Below are positions 6,282-12,967 of a stretch of 12,967 bases of DNA, one piece after another. Made by a program: the position numbers and the translations under genes. Each line of letters opens with the position of its first letter. The stretch's first letter is position 1. The notes under the pieces are model-generated. The model searched no databases. It saw only the letters and a program-made list of their open reading frames with translations, and was not told the origin of the DNA. Origin of the DNA: Deinococcus fonticola (GTDB taxonomy: Bacteria; Deinococcota; Deinococci; Deinococcales; Deinococcaceae); the NCBI RefSeq assembly GCF_004634215.1, contig NZ_SMMH01000052.1, positions 1-12,967 of the forward strand. The letters are read 5' to 3'.

Positions 6282-7706
6282 CAGTGGCGGCTCCTGGGGG
6301 TCGAGGTCGCCTGACCCCTCGTCGTCGGCGAGGGCCGCGCCGGGCAGCGTCAGAATGAACTGCGCTCCGCCCTGCGGGTGGTTGCCGCCGGTCAGCTGGC
6401 CGCCATGCAGCACGGCAATCTGCCGCGAGACACTGAGGCCCAGGCCGCTGCTGCCTGCGCCGCTCACGAACGGCTCGAAAATGCGCTCGCCCAGTTCGGC
6501 GGGCAGACCGGGGCCACTGTCGCGCACCACGAACTTCACCACGTCCGGCGTTTCCTCCAGGCAGATCGTCACGGTGCCTTCCAGCCCCGCCGCGCGCCGG
6601 GCATTCGCCAGCAGGTTCCGCAACGCCTGCGTGAGCCGGTCCGGGTCGCACAGCAGGCCCGTGTTCCAGTCGCCGGTAAACGCGGTGCCCGGCACCAGCC
6701 TGTCCAGGCGGCCCTGCAAGGTGCGGGCCGGGATGTAGTGCCACACCAGTCTCATTTCCAGGTGCCCACGGGCCAGCTGCATCAGATCCTGCGTGGTGAA
6801 CGTCAGCTCGTCGGCGACCAGGGCCGCCCGCTGAACCTCAATGTCCCCGGTGCGTTCCCCAGCGCGTTCCAGACTGGCTTTCAGAACGGTCAGGGGCGCC
6901 CCCAGCTCATGCACGATCTGGCCCAGCAGTTGTTTCTCTCGCTGCTGCCCGGCCTCGATGCGCACGTTCAAGCGGTTGATGGCGGCCAGCAGGCGGTGAA
7001 CCTCGTCCTCACGGTCCGGCAGCGGCAGCATGGCCAGGCTCTTCGACGGGTCGATCCGGTCGGCCAGTTCCGCTGCGCGGCTCAGGTCGGCCAGGGCGCG
7101 TTTGCCCAGCCACCAGCCCAGCAGCAGCATCAGGGCCGGGGTGATCAGCCAGGCCAGGCCCAGCGCAGAGAGGGTGCTGTTGCGGGCGCTGACCAGGTCG
7201 TTTTCGGGCAGGGCCACCCAGACCGTGCCGTAATCCCCGGCGGGGCGCGTGGCGGCCCTCATCGGTGTTCCCAGCACATTGAACCGTTTCTCGTGCAGGT
7301 ACGGGAACGGCTCGCCGATATTCAGCTTGGAGCCCACCGTGTTCGACTGAAGGGCGTTACTGATCGAGGTCAGGTTCCCGTCGGTATCAATCACCGCGAT
7401 GTACCCCTGAATCGGCGGAAGTTTTTTGCCCAGCGTCGGCCCAGGGTTGGTGAGGCGTTCGGCGACGGCTTCGGCCCGGTCGTTCAGCCGGCGGTCAAAC
7501 TGCGCGCCGATCTGCCCCAGCAGGTAGACCGACATGCCCAGCGTAATCAGCGTGATGGCCGCCAGGGCCGCCAGCGTGTACACCAGCGCCAGCCGGAAGC
7601 GCAGGCTGTGCCGCCAGGCCACCCGCGCCGAGTAAAGCCCCGCGCCGGGCGTCAACGGGATGTTGCGGCGCACCGTGGGCGGGGCTTCAAGCTGAGACAC
7701 GCTCAT
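6273..7706 (-). CDS. Two-component sensor histidine kinase
   Basis: A 477-residue inner-membrane kinase. Order of parts: cytoplasmic N-terminus with basic residues; membrane segment about 38-63; an extracytoplasmic sensor of about 115 residues (64-178) that I cannot assign to a named fold; second membrane segment about 179-200; HAMP linker about 201-253; dimerisation/phosphoacceptor helix with [12 protein letters not shown] (264-275), phospho-site His266; ATPase domain with N box NLLANA (364-369), G1 DSGPGLP (396-402), F box IFEPFV (409-414) and G2 GSSGLGLS (418-425). The H box has HELGAP where HELRTP is usual. The ATG at 7706 lies exactly 6 bases after TACACT and has no Shine-Dalgarno sequence. 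The likely partner is the regulator upstream on the same strand, 146 bases away. Confidence 0.95.
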   Translation of the reverse strand: MSVSQLEAPPTVRRNIPLTPGAGLYSARVAWRHSLRFRLALVYTLAALAAITLITLGMSVYLLGQIGAQFDRRLNDRAEAVAERLTNPGPTLGKKLPPIQGYIAVIDTDGNLTSISNALQSNTVGSKLNIGEPFPYLHEKRFNVLGTPMRAATRPAGDYGTVWVALPENDLVSARNSTLSALGLAWLITPALMLLLGWWLGKRALADLSRAAELADRIDPSKSLAMLPLPDREDEVHRLLAAINRLNVRIEAGQQREKQLLGQIVHELGAPLTVLKASLERAGERTGDIEVQRAALVADELTFTTQDLMQLARGHLEMRLVWHYIPARTLQGRLDRLVPGTAFTGDWNTGLLCDPDRLTQALRNLLANARRAAGLEGTVTICLEETPDVVKFVVRDSGPGLPAELGERIFEPFVSGAGSSGLGLSVSRQIAVLHGGQLTGGNHPQGGAQFILTLPGAALADDEGSGDLDPQEPPLKS

Positions 7707-7712
7707 ACGCGG

Positions 7713-7718
7713 AGTGTA
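7713..7718 (-). promoter_or_regulatory. -10 hexamer of a leaderless promoter for the kinase gene
   Basis: TACACT on the minus strand is followed by six bases and then the ATG. This puts transcription start at the first base of the start codon and allows the kinase to be expressed apart from its regulator. No clear -35 hexamer is present. Confidence 0.6.
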
Positions 7719-7804
7719 ATCACATCTGACATGAAAAAATCACGGTTCTAAGGGTTGCGTTCAGAACACAGCCTGCCGCGCGTTTCCCGCCGAATAGCAA
7801 ATCA

Positions 7805-7837
7805 CCCGCCTGAGACGCCCTTTCGGATCTCAGCGGG
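7805..7837 (-). terminator. GC-rich hairpin after the response-regulator gene (possible terminator)
   Basis: 7805-7815 (CCCGCCTGAGA) pairs with 7828-7837 (TCTCAGCGGG) as 10 base pairs with one bulged base and a 12-base loop. On the minus strand it follows the regulator stop codon by 15 bases and is succeeded only by TGATTTG, so the T-tract is poor. It may terminate weakly or protect the transcript end; it supports separate expression of regulator and kinase. Confidence 0.45.
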
Positions 7838-7852
7838 CAGCCTCTGGATACC

Positions 7853-8512
7853 TCACACTTGCAGGACATACCCGACGTTGCGGATGGTTCTGATTCGCAG
7901 GTCGCTGTCAGCCGTTTCCAGTTTCTTGCGCAGTTGCGAGATGCGCACCTCGACGCTGTTGCTGTTCGGGGTTTCCCAGCCGTACAGATGGGATTCGATG
8001 TCGGCGCGCGAAAAGACGCGTTCGGGGGTGCGCATCATCAGTTCCAGAATGCGGGCCTCGTGCTCGGTCAGGTTGACGTTCTTGTCGTTGACGGTGAGCA
8101 GCAGGCTGGAGGTGCTGAGACTGGTGTTCCCCAGGTTGACGCCCGTTCCGGCGGCGGTGCGGCGCAGCAGGGCGGTGATGCGGGCGTCCAGTTCCGGCAT
8201 GGCGAAGGGCTTGGTGAGGTAGTCGTCCGCCCCGGCGTTCAGGCCAGCCACGCGCTCCTGCACGCCACTGCGGGCCGACAGCACCAGCACGGGCGTCGAC
8301 GAGTACTGCCGCAGGCTGCTGACCAGGTCGAGACCGTCACCGTCCGGCAGGTTCAGGTCCAGCAGAATAAGCTGTGCGCTGTGTGTGCCCAGCCACGCCT
8401 GCGCGTCCTTCAGGGTGCCGGCGTGAAACACCTGGTAATCGGCCGACAGGTATTCCTTAAGCAGGGGCCCGAGGTGGGGATCGTCTTCAACAACGAGAAT
8501 CTGTGCAAGCAT
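7853..8512 (-). CDS. OmpR/PhoB-type response regulator
   Basis: A 219-residue DNA-binding regulator. The receiver domain (about 1-118) has the acidic pair at Asp10/Asp11, the phospho-acceptor Asp52 in [13 protein letters not shown], Ser79 at the switch position and Lys101 in LTKPF. The C-terminal OmpR-type winged helix (about 128-219) contains [12 protein letters not shown], the recognition-helix region [14 protein letters not shown] and the wing [12 protein letters not shown]. The frame stays open up to 8614, but the ATG at 8512 has AAAGGAG (8519-8525) with a 6-base spacer and matches the normal family N-terminus ([11 protein letters not shown]). It probably works with the kinase encoded downstream on the same strand. 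The exported-protein gene just upstream could be a target or accessory. Confidence 0.95.
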   Translation of the reverse strand: MLAQILVVEDDPHLGPLLKEYLSADYQVFHAGTLKDAQAWLGTHSAQLILLDLNLPDGDGLDLVSSLRQYSSTPVLVLSARSGVQERVAGLNAGADDYLTKPFAMPELDARITALLRRTAAGTGVNLGNTSLSTSSLLLTVNDKNVNLTEHEARILELMMRTPERVFSRADIESHLYGWETPNSNSVEVRISQLRKKLETADSDLRIRTIRNVGYVLQV

Positions 8513-8518
8513 GGACAA

Positions 8519-8525
8519 CTCCTTT
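8519..8525 (-). promoter_or_regulatory. Ribosome-binding site fixing the response-regulator start
   Basis: AAAGGAG on the minus strand is 6 bases before the ATG at 8512. It rules out the longer open frame that begins at 8614. Confidence 0.85.
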
Positions 8526-8610
8526 GGCCCCTGACGGGCGTGTCCCTGCGCCGCAGTTGACGCGCCCGGCGAGGATAGATTGATCGCAGTATGCCTTATC
8601 CCGGCACCCG

Positions 8611-9180
8611 TCACCTGGTTTTGCCGTCCAGGAACCTGTAAAGACCGGGAGCGCTCGGGGGGGAGGTGTTGACCGTGGCGGGGGTGCGCGGGGCAGCTTC
8701 AGCCGGAACCCCCGACGGGTTGGTCTGGCCGGTGGTTTGCAGATTCAGGGTCAACTTGAACTGTTGCAGCAGCTTCGTCAGGGTCAGGCCCAGGCTTTTG
8801 CCGGTGCCGTTGCCCGGGTTGCCTAAAGCGGGCGGAGGCGCGACCTGCGGACTGGCGCCGTTCGATTTGCTGCCTTCCGGTTTATCGCTTCTCTCCAGGT
8901 TATCAGGCATCAGGGTCAGTTGACCGTTTTTGAGGACGCCGTCGTAACGGTTTTGCAGGCCGGTATACAGGCCGCTGCGCTTCTCCTCGTCCGACTGCGA
9001 GAAAATCACGATGACCGGGCCACTGTAATTTTTGATCAGTTGAACATTGAAACGGCTGCCGCTCGACTCGCCGGCCCCCAGGGTCGTCTGCATCTCCCGA
9101 TCCCAGATGGACATCTTCAGCGCCCCGGCCGGAGAGGCCAGCAGCACGAAAGAAACCAGGAAGGGGAAGAGTCTTTTCAT
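8611..9180 (-). CDS. Exported protein of unknown function
   Basis: A 189-residue protein with a clear signal peptide: MKRLFPF, a hydrophobic core (LVSFVLLA) and a probable cleavage after ASPAGA (about residue 19). There is no lipobox cysteine. The mature N-terminal part (about 20-100) looks folded, with alternating hydrophobic strands ([19 protein letters not shown], then [16 protein letters not shown]). The rest (about 100-189) is low complexity, rich in Pro, Gly, Ser, Asn and Thr, interrupted by [20 protein letters not shown] recognise no family. Two ATGs lie side by side (9183 and 9180); the second is 7 bases after TACACT and gives the classic signal-peptide start. The gene ends 98 bases before the response-regulator start, same strand, which suggests an envelope role connected to that signalling pair. 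Confidence 0.75.
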   Translation of the reverse strand: MKRLFPFLVSFVLLASPAGALKMSIWDREMQTTLGAGESSGSRFNVQLIKNYSGPVIVIFSQSDEEKRSGLYTGLQNRYDGVLKNGQLTLMPDNLERSDKPEGSKSNGASPQVAPPPALGNPGNGTGKSLGLTLTKLLQQFKLTLNLQTTGQTNPSGVPAEAAPRTPATVNTSPPSAPGLYRFLDGKTR

Positions 9181-9187
9181 CATCAGC

Positions 9188-9193
9188 AGTGTA
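9188..9193 (-). promoter_or_regulatory. -10 hexamer of a near-leaderless promoter for the exported protein
   Basis: TACACT on the minus strand lies 4 bases before the first ATG (9183) and 7 before the second (9180). No Shine-Dalgarno sequence is seen. The spacing favours the second ATG as the true start. Confidence 0.55.
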
Positions 9194-9417
9194 TCCAGTC
9201 GCCCTGACGGGAATCTGTAACAGCCATCCAGCAGAGACCGGAACGGCTGCCCCGCATCAGGGTCGCTGGAAGGTTAAGGGTTGAAACTGACGCGCCCGTG
9301 ACGCAGCGGGATGTGAAGTTTCGTAAAAAACAATACTTTCCTCACGGTCTTTAGAAAAGGGGGTGGGGACGTGCTGTGGCGACTGGAGCGGCCTGGCCTC
9401 TTCTTTATTGCGTCCCC
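9194..9417. other. Intergenic stretch without recognisable gene
   Basis: This stretch separates the exported-protein gene from the RNase Y terminator. It is mostly GC-rich, with an A+T-rich patch at about 9311-9358. That patch includes TATTGT on the minus strand (9330-9335) that could be a distal -10. Short open frames cross it on both strands but lack ribosome sites or protein-like composition. No tRNA-like or riboswitch-like fold was recognised by eye. Confidence 0.4.
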
Positions 9418-9454
9418 AAAGAAAACCACCGTCCCCAGGCGGAAGACGGTGGTT
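9418..9454 (-). terminator. Intrinsic terminator of rny
   Basis: A perfect 10-bp stem (9445-9454 GACGGTGGTT with 9424-9433 AACCACCGTC) and an 11-base loop are followed on the minus strand by TTTTCTTT (to 9418). It begins 17 bases after the rny stop codon. This is a textbook rho-independent terminator. Confidence 0.92.
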
Positions 9455-9471
9455 CACCAGTGGAGCGGAAG

Positions 9472-11193
9472 TTACCGGGCGACCTCGACGGCGCGGCTTT
9501 CGCGCACCACTGTGACCTGCACCTGGCCAGGGTATTCCATGTCCTGCTCGACCCGTCCGGCGATTTCGCGGGCCAGCAGGGTGGCCTGGGCGTCGGTGAC
9601 CTTTTCAGGTTGCACGATCACGCGCACCTCGCGCCCGGCCTGAATGGCGTAGGCTTGCTGCACGCCAGGGAAGGCCACGGCGATCTGCTCGAGCTGCTCC
9701 AGCCGGCGCACGTAGGATTCCAGTTCCTCGCGCCGCGCTCCGGGGCGGGCGGCGGAAATGGCGTCGGCAGCGGCGACCAGCACCGAGTACAGCGTCTCGC
9801 CGTTCTCCGGATCGTGGTGGTGGGCAATGGCGTCGATGACCTCGGGCGGCTCGCCGAAGCGCCTGGCGAGGTTGATGCCGATGTCGATGTGGGTGCCGTC
9901 GATCTCGCGGTCGATGCTTTTGCCCACGTCGTGCATCAGCCCCGCGCGGCGGGCCAGCGCGGCGTCCAGGCCCAGTTCATCGGCCATGATGCCGGTCAGG
10001 TGCGCCACCTGAATGCTGTGTTTCAGGACGTTCTGACCGTAACTGCTGCGGAAGTACATGCGGCCCAGCAGTTGCACCAGCCCCGGTTTGATGCCCACCA
10101 CGCCCGCCTCGATGGCCGCTTCCTCGCCCTGGGTGTGAATGAAGGACTTCATGTCGTCCTGGGCCTTGTGCACCATCTCCTCGATGCGGGTGGGGTGAAT
10201 GCGCCCGTCGGCCACCAGCGCGTCCAGTACGTGGCGGGCCACCTCGCGGCGAATGGGGTTGAAACTGGAGAGAATTACCGCCTCGGGCGTGTCGTCGATG
10301 ATCAGATCCACCCCGGTCAGCGACTCGAAGGCGCGGATGTTGCGCCCCTCGCGCCCGATCAGGCGGCCTTTCATGGCGTCGTTCGGAATGGGCACCACCG
10401 AAACACTGAGCTGGGCGCTGGTTTCGCTGGCACTGCGCTGGATGGCCTGCGCGATCACGTGCCGGGCGGTGCGTTTGGCTTCCGCCGTGGCCCGCTCGGT
10501 CATGGCCCGAACGCGAATGGCCTTCTCTTCCTCCAGCTCCGCGTCCAGCCGGCCCAGAATCTGCTCGCGGGCCGCCTCCGGGGTCAACTGCCCCACCTCG
10601 TACAGCCGCAGGTCGATCTGCTTGCCGCGCTCCACCAGGGCCTCTTCCTGGCCCTGAAGGTCGCGCAGACCCGCTTCCAGTTTTTCCTCCAGCACGTCGA
10701 GCTTGTCGCCGCGGGCGTCGAGCTGCTCGGCCCGGCGGTTCAGGCGCTCGATTTCACGCTGAAGCTCCTCGCGTTCGCGTCGGGTTTCCTGACGGTCGGC
10801 CGCCAGCGTCTCCCTGGTCTGCTGGGCGTCCTGCTTGGCCTGCAGGCGCTCCTGATCGAGTTGTGAACGAAGTCCCGCGATCTGGTCGCGTTCCACCCCG
10901 AACCGCGCCTGCTGAGCGGCCAGCCCGGCTTCGCGTTCGGTGGCCTCCTGCGTGCGCCTCTCGGCGTCCTGCATCCTTCTGCTGATGTCCTGCCTGGCTT
11001 GCTCGGCCTCGGCCCGCACCGCGCGGGCGTCGAGCTCGGCCTGAGCGCGAATCTGCTGCGCCTGCGCCTGGGCTTCCTGCTGAAGTCGGTCGTCCACCTC
11101 CGTCTGCTTCTGGCGGATCACCGTTCTGGCAAAGAAAAACCCCAGGGTTAAACCAAGCAGGAGGCCCAGAATCAGGATCAATGTATTGTCCAT
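9472..11193 (-). CDS. rny: Ribonuclease Y
   Basis: RNase Y is a membrane-anchored endoribonuclease that starts bulk mRNA decay. The 573-residue product has an N-terminal membrane helix (about 5-24), a long Gln/Glu/Arg/Ala-rich coiled coil (about 30-240), a KH RNA-binding domain with [15 protein letters not shown] (276-290), and an HD phosphohydrolase domain with metal ligands His392, the His421-Asp422 pair in GLMHDVGKS, the IAHHHDPE segment and Asp477. It ends in the usual C-terminal domain. It is somewhat longer than the roughly 520 residues common in Firmicutes, the excess being coiled coil. The start at 11193 follows AAAGGAG (11201-11207) by 7 bases and yields [14 protein letters not shown]; an in-frame start 36 bases upstream is less likely. 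Confidence 0.97.
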   Translation of the reverse strand: MDNTLILILGLLLGLTLGFFFARTVIRQKQTEVDDRLQQEAQAQAQQIRAQAELDARAVRAEAEQARQDISRRMQDAERRTQEATEREAGLAAQQARFGVERDQIAGLRSQLDQERLQAKQDAQQTRETLAADRQETRREREELQREIERLNRRAEQLDARGDKLDVLEEKLEAGLRDLQGQEEALVERGKQIDLRLYEVGQLTPEAAREQILGRLDAELEEEKAIRVRAMTERATAEAKRTARHVIAQAIQRSASETSAQLSVSVVPIPNDAMKGRLIGREGRNIRAFESLTGVDLIIDDTPEAVILSSFNPIRREVARHVLDALVADGRIHPTRIEEMVHKAQDDMKSFIHTQGEEAAIEAGVVGIKPGLVQLLGRMYFRSSYGQNVLKHSIQVAHLTGIMADELGLDAALARRAGLMHDVGKSIDREIDGTHIDIGINLARRFGEPPEVIDAIAHHHDPENGETLYSVLVAAADAISAARPGARREELESYVRRLEQLEQIAVAFPGVQQAYAIQAGREVRVIVQPEKVTDAQATLLAREIAGRVEQDMEYPGQVQVTVVRESRAVEVAR

Positions 11194-11435
11194 GATCAGG
11201 CTCCTTTCCTCGGAAGGGCCGGGCATCACGACTGCCCCGCCTTCCGGTCCGTCTGAAATTCGTGAACGCCGCGCCGGTCAAACGATAAGCTGAGCGTTCA
11301 AGGCGCAGTCTAGCGGTTTCCTGCCTGCTCCTGCGGTTCAGGCTTTGCCAGTACCTTCGTTTGGATAGGGCGGCTCCGTTTGGACAGAGTGGACACGCGG
11401 CGTGCGCCCTGGCCCCGGGTGGTACAACCTTCCTT
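11194..11435. promoter_or_regulatory. Divergent control region between rny and hisC
   Basis: The rny ribosome site AAAGGAG is at 11201-11207. A -35-like TTGACC lies on the minus strand at 11276-11281, but the hexamer 17 bases on (TTTCAG) is a poor -10, so the rny promoter is unsure. On the hisC side TACAAC (11423-11428) ends 7 bases before the ATG at 11436, with no Shine-Dalgarno sequence, so a leaderless start is likely. No operator or terminator structure was recognised in the remaining bases. Confidence 0.4.
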
Positions 11436-12518
11436 ATGACTTCCACGCCACTCAGTCAGGAAACGCGCGGCATCCGGGCCGCCGTGCGCAAGGTGTCGGC
11501 CTATCCTTTCACGCCCATCGACGTGCCCATCAAACTCGATCAGAACGAGAACCCGTACGACTTCCCGGCGGAACTGAAGGCTGAGGCCGCGCGGCGCATG
11601 CTGGAGCGCCCCTGGAACCGTTACCCGGACTTGCACGCCGACAAACTGCGCGAAGCCCTCGCCAGATACGAGGACTGGGACGCCGGCAGCATCGTGGTGA
11701 CGCCCGGCAGCAATGTCCTGATTAAAATCCTGACCGAACTGGCCGGCATCAACCAGACCATGCTGGTCACCAAACCCACCTTCAGCGTGTACACCCTGGA
11801 AGCCTCGCTGCTGGACGCCAAACTGGTCGAGGTGCCCCTCAACCCGGACTTCTCGCTGCCCGTGGCGGAACTGAAAGCGGCGCTGGAACGCGAGGCCCCC
11901 GGCGTGTTCGCCATTGCCGAGCCACACGCCCCCACCGGCCACGCCGACCGCCCCGAGGACGTGCAGGAACTGATGCGCCACGCCGAGCAGTACGGCTGGG
12001 TGACCGTGCTGGACGAGGCGTACTACCAGTACAGCGGCACCGATTACCGCGACCTGGTCCGGGCGCACCCCAACGCCCTTTCCCTGCGCACCTTCAGCAA
12101 AGCCTGGGGCCTGGCGGGCGTGCGGCTGGGGTACATCCTGGCCGGGCAGGAGATCGCGCACAACCTTCAGAAACTGGTGTCGGCGTTCAACGTGAACATC
12201 CTCACCGAAACCGTTCTGGAAGTCGCGCTGGAGCACCCCGAGTACGTTCAGCGCATCGTGCAGGAAACCGTCAGGGAACGCGAGCGGGTCTTTGCCGCGC
12301 TGCAGGATCACCCCACCTGTCAGGCCCTGCCCAGCCAGGCCAACTACTTCCTCCTGCGCACGCCCGATGCCCAGGCCGCCTACCGGCACCTGCTGTCGCG
12401 CGGCATCGTGACCCGCCCGCAGGACGGCCAGTACCTGCTGAAAGGTTGCCTGCGTGTGGCCATCGGCACGCCCGGTGAGAACGACACCCTGATTGCCGCC
12501 GTCAACGAACTGAAGTAA
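11436..12518 (+). CDS. hisC: Histidinol-phosphate aminotransferase-like PLP enzyme
   Basis: A 360-residue fold-type I aminotransferase. HisC converts imidazole-acetol phosphate plus glutamate to histidinol phosphate in histidine synthesis. HisC-like marks are KLDQNENPYDFP (33-44), WNRYPDLH (60-67), VTPGSN (88-93), VLDEAYYQYSG with the PLP-ring Asp193, TFSKAWGLAGVRLGY with Schiff-base Lys222 and Arg230, and KGCLRVAIGTPGEND near the C-terminus. One key block is altered: the usual PNNPTG is PHAPTG (163-168), so the Asn that normally contacts the cofactor is Ala. Other class I/II aminotransferase activities are therefore possible. The open frame extends to 11361, but the family begins near the ATG at 11436, 7 bases after TACAAC. 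No other histidine gene is in the window. Confidence 0.85.
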   Translation: MTSTPLSQETRGIRAAVRKVSAYPFTPIDVPIKLDQNENPYDFPAELKAEAARRMLERPWNRYPDLHADKLREALARYEDWDAGSIVVTPGSNVLIKILTELAGINQTMLVTKPTFSVYTLEASLLDAKLVEVPLNPDFSLPVAELKAALEREAPGVFAIAEPHAPTGHADRPEDVQELMRHAEQYGWVTVLDEAYYQYSGTDYRDLVRAHPNALSLRTFSKAWGLAGVRLGYILAGQEIAHNLQKLVSAFNVNILTETVLEVALEHPEYVQRIVQETVRERERVFAALQDHPTCQALPSQANYFLLRTPDAQAAYRHLLSRGIVTRPQDGQYLLKGCLRVAIGTPGENDTLIAAVNELK

Positions 12519-12531
12519 ACGAACTGAAGTA
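12504..12531 (+). repeat. 14-bp tandem duplication across the hisC stop codon
   Basis: AACGAACTGAAGTA occurs at 12504-12517 and again, directly adjacent, at 12518-12531. Each copy is followed by A, giving TAA at 12516-12518 (used stop) and again at 12530-12532. The second copy is untranslated and out of frame. It looks like a replication-slippage duplication of the last codons. Confidence 0.85.
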
Positions 12532-12545
12532 AGGGCAGGGCCGCC

Positions 12546-12586
12546 GAACACCGCCAGGAACACCTTTCCACGGCGGTGTTCTTTTT
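12546..12586 (+). terminator. Intrinsic terminator of hisC
   Basis: A perfect 10-bp stem (12546-12555 GAACACCGCC with 12572-12581 GGCGGTGTTC) with a 16-base loop is followed directly by TTTTT (12582-12586). The last T is also the first base of the -10 hexamer of the next gene. Confidence 0.94.
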
Positions 12587-12591
12587 ACACT
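12586..12591 (+). promoter_or_regulatory. -10 hexamer of a leaderless promoter for the YkgJ-type gene
   Basis: TACACT ends 5 bases before the ATG at 12597. No Shine-Dalgarno sequence is present. Upstream bases belong to the hisC terminator, so any -35 contact would fall in its loop or 3' stem. Confidence 0.55.
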
Positions 12592-12596
12592 TTGAG

Positions 12597-12908
12597 ATGC
12601 TAATGGGTGACCCCTTTGAACCCCCACCCGACGTCCCGCCCCGCTCGGTGCTGACGCGCGACTGCAGCGCCTGCGGGGCGTGTTGCAGTGCGCCGGACAT
12701 TCACGCGCTGCAAAAACCGCTGGGCGTGCCGTGTATTCACCTCGATTCAGGCTGCCTGTGCCTCATTTACGACGCGCGCCCGCAGGTGTGCCGCAATTAT
12801 CAGCCCGACTGGGTGTGCGGCGAAGTGGCGCCCATTCCCACGCTGGAAGGCCGTATCTGGCGGTTTCTGGAGATTTACGGGCTGGAGCAGGAAATGGCGA
12901 GAAAGTAG
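12597..12908 (+). CDS. YkgJ-family cysteine-cluster (metal-binding) protein
   Basis: A 103-residue protein of the YkgJ/UPF0153 cysteine-cluster type. CSACGACC (about 24-31), then VPCIHLDSGCLCLIYDARPQVCRNY, reproduces the family's CxxCGxCC...C...GxCxIYxxRPxxCR layout and is expected to bind zinc or an iron-sulfur centre. The biochemical role of this family is not established. The start was chosen at 12597 because TACACT precedes it by 5 bases. A GTG at 12576 lies inside the hisC terminator stem and is unlikely; the ATG at 12603 would shorten the protein by two residues. The gene stands alone, directly after the hisC terminator. Confidence 0.85.
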   Translation: MLMGDPFEPPPDVPPRSVLTRDCSACGACCSAPDIHALQKPLGVPCIHLDSGCLCLIYDARPQVCRNYQPDWVCGEVAPIPTLEGRIWRFLEIYGLEQEMARK

Positions 12909-12917
12909 TTGGTGGAC

Positions 12918-12943
12918 GCAGAGGCAAACGCTTTTGCTTCTGC
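12918..12943 (+). terminator. Strong hairpin after the YkgJ-type gene
   Basis: 12918-12928 (GCAGAGGCAAA) pairs with 12933-12943 (TTTGCTTCTGC) over 11 bp with one G-U pair and a 4-base loop. It begins 9 bases after the stop codon. No T-tract follows, so it may be an atypical terminator or a transcript-end stabiliser. Confidence 0.5.
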
Positions 12944-12967
12944 TACTCGTGGTGTATCTGAAGACCT

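Noticed and set aside
6378..7751. 457-residue plus-strand frame opposite the kinase gene
   Set aside because: Antisense shadow with Gln/Arg/Ala/Gly-rich low-complexity composition; the kinase motifs on the other strand are complete.
8513..8614. Longer start for the response regulator at 8614
   Set aside because: The extra 34 residues have no family counterpart, and a good ribosome site (AAAGGAG) precedes the ATG at 8512.
9257..9457. 66-residue minus-strand frame between rny and the exported-protein gene
   Set aside because: It begins inside the rny terminator stem, has no ribosome site and no protein-like pattern.
9376..10866. 496-residue plus-strand frame opposite rny
   Set aside because: Shadow of RNase Y; no family features and it starts within unrelated intergenic DNA.
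11310..12563. 417-residue minus-strand frame opposite hisC
   Set aside because: Shadow of hisC, beginning inside the hisC terminator and lacking protein-like motifs.
2..12966. 11-base inverted match between the two window ends (2-12 and 12956-12966), hinting at terminal repeats
   Set aside because: The match is too short and falls at arbitrary window edges; without flanking sequence it cannot be told from chance.

Overview
This high-GC bacterial window carries a chromosomal replication origin and ten protein genes. It almost certainly comes from Deinococcus or a close relative. Evidence: the DnaA, DnaN, RNase Y, DprA and HisC sequences have a Deinococcus-Thermus character; a DnaA-box array lies between dnaA and dnaN, the arrangement known from Thermus; and many start codons sit 5-7 bases after a TANNNT -10 hexamer with no Shine-Dalgarno sequence, a leaderless layout known to be frequent in Deinococcus. 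I recognise no mobile element, CRISPR array, rRNA or tRNA. The species assignment is inference; no database search was possible.

Left part, 1-3300 (replication initiation). dnaA and dnaN are both on the minus strand, transcribed dnaA then dnaN. The 421-base gap between them is the origin: 13 DnaA boxes (nine are exact TTATCCACA), then an 18-base array of TAG/TAA trinucleotides, then a 30-base A+T-rich segment. This matches the box / DnaA-trio / unwinding-element order described in Bacillus. A second, smaller box cluster lies beyond dnaN at the left edge, so the origin may be bipartite. The dnaA start appears to be a rare ATC codon nine bases after a perfect AGGAGG.

Middle, 3297-6190. An SDR-type epimerase/oxidoreductase (minus) diverges from an alpha/beta hydrolase (plus) across a 50-base promoter region. 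The hydrolase converges with dprA (minus), with 3 bases between the stop codons. DprA loads RecA on incoming single-stranded DNA in natural transformation.

Right of that, 6218-9193. An envelope sensor kinase, its OmpR-type regulator and a small exported protein of unknown function are all on the minus strand, in transcription order exported protein, regulator, kinase, dprA. Each seems able to have its own promoter. A four-copy 16-bp tandem repeat spans the kinase stop codon and the dprA leader.

Right end, 9418-12967. RNase Y (minus, with a strong intrinsic terminator) diverges from a histidinol-phosphate aminotransferase-like gene (plus). The latter ends in a strong intrinsic terminator whose T-tract runs directly into the promoter of a leaderless YkgJ-type cysteine-cluster protein.

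The genes are mainly ordinary core genes. The most interesting signals are the origin anatomy, the ATC start of dnaA, the near-uniform leaderless promoters, the tandem repeat at dprA and the altered PLP-binding motif of HisC. I found no convincing new multi-gene system.
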